Below are positions 36,514-43,834 of a stretch of DNA of 64,000 bases, one piece after another. A program made the position numbers and the translations under genes. Below the pieces are notes generated by a model that did no database searches, had not been told where the DNA came from, and saw nothing but the letters and a program-made list of their open reading frames with translations. Source of the stretch: Sphingomonas oryzagri (GTDB taxonomy: Bacteria; Pseudomonadota; Alphaproteobacteria; Sphingomonadales; Sphingomonadaceae). Location of the stretch: positions 62,001 through 126,000 of the forward strand of contig NZ_JARYGZ010000005.1 in NCBI RefSeq assembly GCF_029906645.1. Direction: 5' to 3'. The first letter of the stretch is position 1. Every line of letters starts with the position of its first letter.

Positions 36514-37847
36514 GGGGCCTCGCTGGAAGGGTGGAGGGGGGCGTTGAGGAGGCGACCGAAGATCAACGCGGCCAGCACGCCCGCACCGGCGATCGCGGCG
36601 TTGAGCAGCCAGAAGCCGGCCGGTCCCAGCGGCTCGTAGAAGCGGGCGAGCCAGCCGGCGGAAAGGTTGGCGACGAACAGCCCGGCATAGGCGACGCCCA
36701 TCAGGGTCGCCGTGAGCCGGGGCGGGGCCGCGCGCGACACGGCGGCGAGCAGCACCGGCATCACGAACAGATAAGCGGACGACGAGAGCAGGAAATATCC
36801 GAAGCCCCACAGCACGCCGAGGCTATGCGGCTCCCGCCAGCCCCGCGCGTAGAAGGCGAGCAGCAGGTCGGCCGCCGCCAGCATCGCGCAGCCGATCGCG
36901 AACTTGCCGGTCACGCTCGGCTCGCGGCCCGCCGCCGCCTGCCGCTTCCACAGCATCAGCACCAGCGGGGTGGACAGCACCGTCACCAGCCCGTCGCTGG
37001 CGAGATACCAGGCGACCGGCATCTCGAAGCCGAAGAGGTGGCGGTCGGCGGCGGCGTCCACCCACAGCGGGAAGACGTTGTAACCCTCGCCGAACGGCAC
37101 GTTGTAGAAGGCCGAGAGCAAGACGAGGCCGAGCAACGCGGCGATCCGCCTGCCGTCGCCCGCCTGCCCGGCCTCGCGCGTCACCGTACGCCCGCGCGGC
37201 CGGTCATTGGGCAACCAGCGCCAGCCCGCGCCATAGATCAGGATACCGATCAGCATCCCGAAGCCGGCGCTGGCGAAACCCCAGTGCGCGCCCTTCGCCT
37301 CGCCGATCGTGCCGCAGACCAGCGGGCCGGCGAAGGCGCCGATGTTGATGCCGAAGTTGAACAGCAGATAGGCGCGATCCCGCCGCGCATCGCCCGCCTC
37401 GTACAGTCGCCCGACCTGCGTCGCGATATTGCCCTTGAGGCAGCCGGAACCCAGGATCAGCAGCGCCAGCGCGATCAGGAAGCTGGCATCGAAGGCGAGC
37501 AGGAAATGCCCCGCCGCCATCAGCGCGGCGCCGAGCAGAACGGTCCTGCGCCCGCCGAGCAGCCGGTCGCCGACGAGGCCGCCGAGCAGCGGCGTCAGAT
37601 AGACGAGGCCCGCGTACAGGCCGAAGATCTGCGAGGCGAGCGCCTGCGTGGAGAGCGGCCCGGTGATCGCCTCCACCGTCGCGCGGAAGCCTGCGAAGCC
37701 GAGCACCTTCTGCTCGGGATGCGCGGGCAGCAGCGTCGTCACCATGTAGAGGACGAGCAGCGCCTGCATGCCGTAGAAGGAGAAGCGCTCCCACGCCTCG
37801 GTGAGCGCGAGGAAGGCGAGGCCGCGCGGGTGGCGCCGGGCCGTCAC
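36510..37847 (-). CDS. POT/PTR2-family proton-coupled transporter
   Basis: A 445-residue inner-membrane transporter of the major facilitator superfamily. The POT signature ExxER is at the start of TM1 (LTEAWERFSFYGMQALLVLYM), followed by LTPLLGGLVGDRLLGGRRTVLLGA and the PTR2 stretch YLLFNFGINIGAFAGPLVCG; about 12 hydrophobic segments follow. POT members take up di- and tripeptides, but homologues inside glycan loci may carry other small solutes. The start is GTG at 37847, overlapping the previous stop as GTGA. It lies between two exported glycan-active proteins, so transport of their product is inferred. Confidence 0.82.
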   Translation of the reverse strand: MTARRHPRGLAFLALTEAWERFSFYGMQALLVLYMVTTLLPAHPEQKVLGFAGFRATVEAITGPLSTQALASQIFGLYAGLVYLTPLLGGLVGDRLLGGRRTVLLGAALMAAGHFLLAFDASFLIALALLILGSGCLKGNIATQVGRLYEAGDARRDRAYLLFNFGINIGAFAGPLVCGTIGEAKGAHWGFASAGFGMLIGILIYGAGWRWLPNDRPRGRTVTREAGQAGDGRRIAALLGLVLLSAFYNVPFGEGYNVFPLWVDAAADRHLFGFEMPVAWYLASDGLVTVLSTPLVLMLWKRQAAAGREPSVTGKFAIGCAMLAAADLLLAFYARGWREPHSLGVLWGFGYFLLSSSAYLFVMPVLLAAVSRAAPPRLTATLMGVAYAGLFVANLSAGWLARFYEPLGPAGFWLLNAAIAGAGVLAALIFGRLLNAPLHPSSEAP

Positions 37848-40516
37848 GCGCGGGCCAGCCGGATGCGGGTCTGGCCGGTGCCGAGCGGGACGACATGCGC
37901 GCCGCGCTCGATCCCATAGCTGCCCGAGAGGCGATGGCCGCCCTCGATTACCAGCCGCGCCGCCGGGGTGTGGGCGTCGGCGGCGTCCAGCACCAGTTCG
38001 ATCTCGCCGGTGGCCGGATCGAGATGCGCTTCGGCGATGCGCCCCGCCTCCAGCACCAGCCAGAGCTTTTCGGACGCGAGGAAGAGGCGGGAGCGGGCGC
38101 TGTCCTTCGGCGCGATCGAGACGCGGCCGGCACCCTCGCTCACGACACCCCCGAAGCCGACCCAGCCGAAATCGGGATGCCGCACCAGATAGGACGCGGT
38201 GGCGAAGGCATGGCCGAAATAGCTCATGCCGTAATCGCCCGAATAGGCGTCGAACCGCATCATGTCCGGATACGAGTGGAAGGCGCACGCGCCGAAGCCG
38301 TCGCGATCGATGTTGGTGAGCGATCCCATCAGGCCGCCGTAAGCGACGCGCAGCAAGTGGATGTCGGCGGGGTCGCGCCGGAAGCTGTCGAACAGCGGGA
38401 TCGCGTTGAGCGACGAGCCATAATGATGGAGCTGCCGCTCGATCCGCGCGGTCTTGCCGGCAAACAGGAAATCCCAGTAGCGGCGCGCGCTGCCATTATA
38501 GCCCCAGTGCGGGATCAGCGGATCGTAGCCGAGGATCACCTCGCGGGCCAGCGCCGCCTTGGCCTCGTCGCCGAAGTGGCGCATCCAGACGTAGACTTCC
38601 TCCTGGCCGGTGGAATCCCACGGCATCTCGCTGCCGAACGGATAGGCTTCCGAACTCCACGTCTTCGCCCGCTCGCGCATCGCGGCTTCCAGCGGATCGG
38701 CGAGCGTTGCCATCCCCTCGCGCCGCAGATCGGCGAGGATCGCGACGAAGACGTCGCCCTCCATTTGCCCGAACTTCACATAGTCCGGCGCGAGCTTCGG
38801 CATGGCGATGGCAGTGTTGGCCGCGCGCTCCAGATACCAGCGCCAATCGTGCGCCGTGACCAGCCCGGTGCGGTTGCGCGCCAGCCGGTACAGCACCCAT
38901 TGCGCGGCGGCGACGTGGACATAGTTGAAGGAGCGGACGATCGAATTGGCCTGATCGGGTTTCCATGCCGCCCACGTCGTCCAGTCGATCGCCGGGTCGT
39001 AATCCTGCGGGCGGGTGGGATCGTAGTGGAACAGGCTCTTGCGCACGCCATAGTCGGGCGTCTGGAGGTGGCGTTCGATCACTCCGACATGGAAGCGCTC
39101 GAACTTCGCGACCTCTTCCGCCACCGGATTGTCGAGCTGCTTCATGATCGCGGCCAGCCACGATCCGGCGCCGCCCTCGTCGCTCAGCCCCGCGATCCAG
39201 ACGCGCTTCTCCTGGGTGACGATCGCGTCGCGTTCGCGATCGTAGCTCATGATCGAGGGGCTGCGGCCGAAGCGGTCGGCTTCGTCCTCATACCATTGCC
39301 GGGTGAACAGGAAGCGGCCGAGATCGGCGGAGGCGGTTTCCGCCGGCTTGGTCACGAAATAATGGATCGCCTGCCGCCCGCCATCGGCATGGTGGAGCGT
39401 GAGGCGGGCGCGGCCCCAGCCTTTGCCCTCGATCCGGAAGCGCCGCCAGCCGCCGGCCATGCCCGCATCCGACACGGCGAGCGCCCCGGCGGGCGAGACC
39501 TCGGCGATGGTGATCGCGCCGGCCGCCCTGACGAACAGGTCGCCGGGCAGGTCGGCGGGCAGCACGTAGCCGGGGATACCGATCGCGACCGGGCGGCCCG
39601 CCGCCTCCAGCCGCGTCTCGATGCCCCGGATCGAAGGCGCGAGGACGAAGCGGACGCCGACGGTGCGCGCCTCGCCGGGCTGGAGCGTGAAGGCGGTGGG
39701 GGTGTTCCACTGATCGGCGCCGCGCCACTCGCGATCGGCGAAGCCCTTGCTGGCGATCATCCAGCGGTAGAAGCCCTCGAAGGTCAGCTCGCGCTTGGTG
39801 CTGTCCTTCAGCAAGGCGGGCGCGCCGCCGTCGCCGGTGCCGTCGGCGATCGGCATATAGGCCTCGAACGGCGTGCCGGCTTCGGGCAGCACCAGCAGCG
39901 CCGGGCCTTTGCCGTTGAGCCGCGTCACCTGCAGATAGCCCGCGTCCAGCCCGACATAGGGATCCGCGAAGCAGGCCTGTTCGTGGGCCTGTTCCAGCGT
40001 GCGGCCGGTCAGGATATTGTCGAACGGCATGGCGAGGCCGAGGCCGCCGATCTCGACCGGCGCGGCGCTGCGGTTGCGGAGCGTGAAGCGGAGGACGAGA
40101 TCGCCGCCCTCGTGCAGCCAGTGTCGGGTGACGGTGAGGGGCGAGGAGGGGGGAAGCGGGAGTTCGGCCGCCGCGATCTCACCCGATGCGGGGGCGAGCG
40201 CCCTGGGTTGCGCGCGGTGGAAGGCGCTGGAGAGATCCTGCCAGTCGCCGCCCGTGCGGTAGCGGATGTCGATGTCGCCCAGTGCATAGAGGCCCGAGGC
40301 GACCGGTGCCTTGCGCTTGGGCACGAAGCTGAACGGGCCGGCGTCGGGAGGCGTCAGTCCGATCGCCACGCCGGTCTGCGGGCAGAGCGTGAGCGACAGT
40401 GCCGAGGCGGATGACGGGTGCGTCTTCGGCTGGGTTGCACCAGCCGTGCCGGATTGTGCTACGAGGGGAAGGGCCGCCGACAGCGCGACCATCTCCCGGC
40501 GACTGAAATCCGACAC
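37844..40516 (-). CDS. Tat-exported DUF5695-like glycan-active protein
   Basis: An 890-residue protein with a twin-arginine signal (FSRREMVALSAALPLVAQSG). The N-terminal half is beta-rich (LTVTRHWLHEGGDLVLRFTLRNRS, LTFEGFYRWMIASKGFADREW, FTLQPGEARTVGVRF). The C-terminal half is helical with many aromatics (FLFTRQWYEDEADRFGRSPSIMSYD, SIVRSFNYVHVAAAQWVLYRLA, EAYPFGSEMPWDSTGQEEVYVWMRHFGDEA), consistent with an alpha/alpha-barrel glycosidase; it matches my recollection of the DUF5695 family, whose substrates I do not know. The start is GTG at 40516 behind CGGAGGGCGGG. A 19-base palindrome lies 12 bases upstream. First gene of a tightly overlapping three-gene operon. Confidence 0.68.
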   Translation of the reverse strand: MSDFSRREMVALSAALPLVAQSGTAGATQPKTHPSSASALSLTLCPQTGVAIGLTPPDAGPFSFVPKRKAPVASGLYALGDIDIRYRTGGDWQDLSSAFHRAQPRALAPASGEIAAAELPLPPSSPLTVTRHWLHEGGDLVLRFTLRNRSAAPVEIGGLGLAMPFDNILTGRTLEQAHEQACFADPYVGLDAGYLQVTRLNGKGPALLVLPEAGTPFEAYMPIADGTGDGGAPALLKDSTKRELTFEGFYRWMIASKGFADREWRGADQWNTPTAFTLQPGEARTVGVRFVLAPSIRGIETRLEAAGRPVAIGIPGYVLPADLPGDLFVRAAGAITIAEVSPAGALAVSDAGMAGGWRRFRIEGKGWGRARLTLHHADGGRQAIHYFVTKPAETASADLGRFLFTRQWYEDEADRFGRSPSIMSYDRERDAIVTQEKRVWIAGLSDEGGAGSWLAAIMKQLDNPVAEEVAKFERFHVGVIERHLQTPDYGVRKSLFHYDPTRPQDYDPAIDWTTWAAWKPDQANSIVRSFNYVHVAAAQWVLYRLARNRTGLVTAHDWRWYLERAANTAIAMPKLAPDYVKFGQMEGDVFVAILADLRREGMATLADPLEAAMRERAKTWSSEAYPFGSEMPWDSTGQEEVYVWMRHFGDEAKAALAREVILGYDPLIPHWGYNGSARRYWDFLFAGKTARIERQLHHYGSSLNAIPLFDSFRRDPADIHLLRVAYGGLMGSLTNIDRDGFGACAFHSYPDMMRFDAYSGDYGMSYFGHAFATASYLVRHPDFGWVGFGGVVSEGAGRVSIAPKDSARSRLFLASEKLWLVLEAGRIAEAHLDPATGEIELVLDAADAHTPAARLVIEGGHRLSGSYGIERGAHVVPLGTGQTRIRLARA

Positions 40517-40528
40517 CCCGCCCTCCGA

Positions 40529-40547
40529 ATAGAATACGATATTCTAT
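40529..40547. promoter_or_regulatory. 19-base operator palindrome upstream of the DUF5695-like operon
   Basis: ATAGAATACGATATTCTAT: two perfect 8-base arms around CGA, in an AT-rich island within GC-rich DNA, 12 bases before the GTG start at 40516. Size and symmetry fit a LacI- or GntR-type repressor site overlapping the transcription start. Confidence 0.6.
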
Positions 40548-40583
40548 ATTCGATTATGGGCGAGGTGCAAGGGAAGGATCAGG

Positions 40584-41618
40584 TCAGGCGAGCGGCCCGT
40601 TCGCCACCGGTTCGCCGAACACCGGCACGCCCTCCGCATCGTAGCCGAAGGGCTGCACGCGGGTGTGGCGGTTGGGATCGAACAGCGGGTCGCCGACGAT
40701 CTTCTCGTAGTCGCGCCCGTGATAGACCAGCATGTCGCGGCCGCGCTCGTCCATCGTGAAGCTGTTGTGCCCCGGACCCCACACCTTGTTCTTCGGCGAG
40801 GACTGGAAGACCGGCACCTGCGACTTGGTCCAGCGCGCCGGGTCCATGATGTCCACGTCGTCGCGCACGCTCAGCATCCCCATGCAGTAGCGCGCATCGG
40901 TGGCGCTCGCCGAGTAAGTGAGGAACAGGCGACCGTGGCGGGCCAGCACGGCGGGCGCCTCGTTCACCTTAAAGCCGCGCGTCTCCCAGTCGAGCGTGGG
41001 CACGGAGAGGCGGGCCGGCTTGGCGGCGAGCGTCAGCGCCGAGGCCATCGGCGCGATGTAGAGATTGGAATTGGTGTCGATCCCGTCCTCGCGCTGCGCC
41101 CAGGCGAAATAGCGCGTGCCGCGATGGACGAAGCTGGTGGAATCGAGGTTGAAGCTGTCCCACGCCATCTGGAACTGGCCGAGCACGTGCCACGCGCCGG
41201 TCATCGGATCGTCGCCGTCGCAGGTGATGGCATGGGTGCGGATGCGGAACACGTCCTCGCCGCCGCCGCTCGGGCCGGCGGCGAAATACATCACCCAGCG
41301 GCCATCGACCTTGTGCAGCTCGGGCGCCCAGATGAAGCCGGAGAGCGGGCCGCTCGCCAGATGGCGCCACAGCACGCGCTCCTGCGCGGTGGCGAGGCCG
41401 GCGATGGTCTTCGACCGGCGCAGAACCAGCCGGTCATATTGGGGCACGGAGCCGGTCATGTAATACCAGCCGTCGTGCAGCATCACCTGCGCGTCGGCGC
41501 GCTGGCGGACGAGCGGGTTGACGATGCCGGCGCGGGCGCGGCGCGGCTTCGCGGCGAGCGCGGTGGCGGACAGTGCTCCGGCGCCGACGACGAAGCTGCG
41601 GCGGTCGATCAGGCTCAT
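40584..41618 (-). CDS. GH43-family glycosidase (arabinan/xylan side-chain type), Tat-exported
   Basis: A 344-residue enzyme with a twin-arginine signal (DRRSFVVGAGALSATALAAKPRRARA) and a five-bladed propeller of the GH43 clan: NPLVRQRADAQVMLHDGWYYMTGSV (first blade with the general-base Asp), SGFIWAPELHKVDGRWVMYFAAG, DSTSFVHRGTRYFAWAQ, FKVNEAPAVLARHGRLFLTYSAS (acid Glu in NEAPAV) and GPGHNSF. The NEAP and GPGHNSF motifs point to alpha-L-arabinofuranosidase-like GH43. Last gene of the arabinan operon led by the receptor at 43835, 10 bases after galM. Confidence 0.85.
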   Translation of the reverse strand: MSLIDRRSFVVGAGALSATALAAKPRRARAGIVNPLVRQRADAQVMLHDGWYYMTGSVPQYDRLVLRRSKTIAGLATAQERVLWRHLASGPLSGFIWAPELHKVDGRWVMYFAAGPSGGGEDVFRIRTHAITCDGDDPMTGAWHVLGQFQMAWDSFNLDSTSFVHRGTRYFAWAQREDGIDTNSNLYIAPMASALTLAAKPARLSVPTLDWETRGFKVNEAPAVLARHGRLFLTYSASATDARYCMGMLSVRDDVDIMDPARWTKSQVPVFQSSPKNKVWGPGHNSFTMDERGRDMLVYHGRDYEKIVGDPLFDPNRHTRVQPFGYDAEGVPVFGEPVANGPLA

Positions 41619-41628
41619 GCGTGTATCC

Positions 41629-42756
41629 TTAGCGCGCGGAGAAGCGGAACTCGATGTCGTTCCGATAGGTCTGGCCCGGCTCCAGCCGCACCGATCCGAA
41701 GGCCGGCTGGTTGGGCGTATCGGGGAACATCTGCGGCTCCAGCACGATCGCGTCGCCCTCGCGGTAGATATGGCCGGACTTGCCGGTGATCGTGCCGTCG
41801 AGGAAGTTGCCCGAATAGAATTGGATGCCCGGCTCGCGCGACAGCACCTCCATCACGCGGCCCGAGACGGGGTCTTCCACCCGCGCCATCACGCGCGGCG
41901 CGGGCGCCATCGTGCGACTCACCACCCAATTGTGATCGTAACCCCGGCCGTAGCGGATCTGCGGATCGGAGCCGTCGCGGACGCGCGTGTTGATGACGGT
42001 CGCCTTGCGGAAATCGAACACGGTGCCCGCCACCTTGCGGAACTCGCCGGTCGGGATCGCGGTGGCGTCGGTGGGGGTATATTCGTCCGCCGGGATGGTC
42101 AGCAGCTCGCCCAGCGCACCGCGCTCCGATCCCTCGCCGGCGAGGTTCCAGTAGGTGTGGTTGGAGAGGTTGACGACCGTGGGCTTGTCGGTGGTCGCCG
42201 TGTAGCTGACCGAGACGTCGCCCCTGGCGTCGATCGCATAGACGGCGGTGGTGGTCAGCGTGCCGGGATAGCCCTGGTCGCCATCCGGGCTGACGTAGCG
42301 CAGCGTCACGCTGGGCTTGGCGCCGCCGCTGGTCGAGACGACCTGCCACACCACCTTGTCGAAGCCCTTGGTGCCGCCGTGCAGCGAGTTCGGGCGGTCG
42401 CTGAGCGGGGTCTCATACTGCTTGCCGTCGAGCGTGAAGCGCCCCTTGGCGATGCGGTTGGCGACGCGGCCCACCGTGGCGCCGAAATAATTGGGCTTGG
42501 CGATGTATCCGGCGAGATCCGGATAGCCGAGCGCCACGTCGGCGAGCTTGCCGGCACGGTCCTTGACGAACAGCGACTGGACGCTGGCGCCGAGCGTGAT
42601 GATGGTGACCGAGTTGCCCTGCGCGCTGGAGAGCGTGATCGCCTCGACCGGCGTGCCGTCCGGCATGGTGCCGAAGGGGCGGCGCGCGACGTCGGCGGCG
42701 CTCGCGGAGGTGGCGGCGAGGCACGCGGCGGCGGCGGCGATCGTCCAGGCTTTCAT
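41629..42756 (-). CDS. galM: aldose 1-epimerase, exported (second copy)
   Basis: A 375-residue mutarotase with a signal peptide (MKAWTIAAAAACLAATSASA) and the same active-site motifs as the copy at 25411-26541: NSLHGGTKGFDKVVW, catalytic His in VVNLSNHTYWNL, YDHNWV, catalytic Glu in AIVLEPQMFPDTPNQP. The two proteins share long identical stretches, which indicates a recent duplication or conversion. The ATG at 42756 has GGAGA 6 bases upstream; an ATG at 42768 is possible. It sits between two GH43 genes, so its physiological substrate here is probably arabinose (or galactose) anomers. Confidence 0.92.
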   Translation of the reverse strand: MKAWTIAAAAACLAATSASAADVARRPFGTMPDGTPVEAITLSSAQGNSVTIITLGASVQSLFVKDRAGKLADVALGYPDLAGYIAKPNYFGATVGRVANRIAKGRFTLDGKQYETPLSDRPNSLHGGTKGFDKVVWQVVSTSGGAKPSVTLRYVSPDGDQGYPGTLTTTAVYAIDARGDVSVSYTATTDKPTVVNLSNHTYWNLAGEGSERGALGELLTIPADEYTPTDATAIPTGEFRKVAGTVFDFRKATVINTRVRDGSDPQIRYGRGYDHNWVVSRTMAPAPRVMARVEDPVSGRVMEVLSREPGIQFYSGNFLDGTITGKSGHIYREGDAIVLEPQMFPDTPNQPAFGSVRLEPGQTYRNDIEFRFSAR

Positions 42757-42782
42757 GCGGGTCTCCATGAGATGCGAAGGGG

Positions 42783-43820
42783 TCAGAGTGCGGCGCGGGG
42801 CCAGCCGTCCGCCGTCCAGTGGATCGGCGAGATGCGCAGCGTCGGTGCGCCGCCATGATCCTTGTCGTAGGCGTGATAGACGATGTAGTCGGTGCCGCCG
42901 TCGGACAGATAGGCGGAGTGGCCCGGCCCCCGGAACCGCTGCTGCTCCTGCAGGTCGGCCTTCAGGATCACGGTGCCCTGTCCGTCGAGCATCCGGCTGC
43001 CGTCCTCGCCCAGATACGGCCCGCGCACATCCTTCGATCGGCCGACCACCGTATAGTAGGTGCTGTTCACGCCCTTGCAGCAATAATCGTAGGAAGCGAG
43101 CAGATAGTACCAGCCGCCATGGCTGAAGAGATAGGGCGCCTCGATCGGCGCGGCGGCACCGGCGGGCGCGAGGCGCCTGGCCAGCGATATCGGCTTCTCG
43201 TCGGGCGCGAGCAGCTTGCCGGTCTTCGGGTTGAGCGCGAACAGCTTGATGCCCGACCAGAAGCTGCCGAGCGACAGCCAGTGGCGGCCCTGCGCATCGA
43301 TGAAGTGATTGGGATCGATCGCGTTGAAATCGTCCTTGCTCGTCGACATCACGACGAGGCCCTGATCGGTCCAGCGATAATCGGGCGAGGCGGGATCGAG
43401 CGTCGGGCTGGTGGCGAGGCCGATCGCCGATCGGTTGCTGCCGAAGGTCGAGAGCGCGTAATAGAGGTAATAGCGGCCGTTGAAATAATGGACGTCGGGC
43501 GCCCAGAAGTCCTTCGTGCCCGGCACCGCTTCCTTGCCCCAGGCGGGCACGTCGTCGAACAGCCCGCCGAGCAACGTCCAGTGGATCAGATCCTTGGACG
43601 CGCGCGCGGTGACGAACCTGCCCGAACCTTTGTCCTTGCCGGTGCCGTAGACGTAGAAGGTGTCGCCCTGCTTGATCATCACCGGATCGTGGACCGGTGA
43701 CAGATCGCCCGTCATCGCCGCGTTGATCGGGGATGGGGGGATCGGCGAGGGCGGAACAGGCGCGGGGGCCGCCGCCCCGATCAGGGCGGCGGCGAGGGCG
43801 AGACCGGTCAGGCGCAGCAT
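42783..43820 (-). CDS. GH43-family arabinan endo-1,5-alpha-L-arabinosidase, exported
   Basis: A 345-residue secreted GH43 enzyme: signal peptide MLRLTGLALAAALIGAAAPAP, VHDPVMIKQGDTFYVYGTG (general base Asp), KDFWAPDVHYFNGRYYLYYALSTFGSNRSAIGLATS, FNAIDPNHFIDAQGRHWLSLGSFWSGIKLF, the general acid Glu in IEAPYLFSHGGWYYLLASYDYCC, and GPGHSAYLSDGGTDYIVYHAYD. The SxWxGIKL and ASYDYCC motifs are those of endo-arabinanases. It cleaves the arabinan backbone and gives its operon its most likely substrate. It starts 14 bases after the stop of the TonB receptor gene. Confidence 0.92.
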   Translation of the reverse strand: MLRLTGLALAAALIGAAAPAPVPPSPIPPSPINAAMTGDLSPVHDPVMIKQGDTFYVYGTGKDKGSGRFVTARASKDLIHWTLLGGLFDDVPAWGKEAVPGTKDFWAPDVHYFNGRYYLYYALSTFGSNRSAIGLATSPTLDPASPDYRWTDQGLVVMSTSKDDFNAIDPNHFIDAQGRHWLSLGSFWSGIKLFALNPKTGKLLAPDEKPISLARRLAPAGAAAPIEAPYLFSHGGWYYLLASYDYCCKGVNSTYYTVVGRSKDVRGPYLGEDGSRMLDGQGTVILKADLQEQQRFRGPGHSAYLSDGGTDYIVYHAYDKDHGGAPTLRISPIHWTADGWPRAAL

Positions 43821-43834
43821 GGCCGGCCGCCCGA

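Noticed and set aside
37895-40414. An 839-codon plus-strand frame opposite the DUF5695-like gene
   Set aside because: Antisense to a gene with a Tat signal and coupled operon position; the translated product is Arg/Gly/Asp-rich without recognisable domains.
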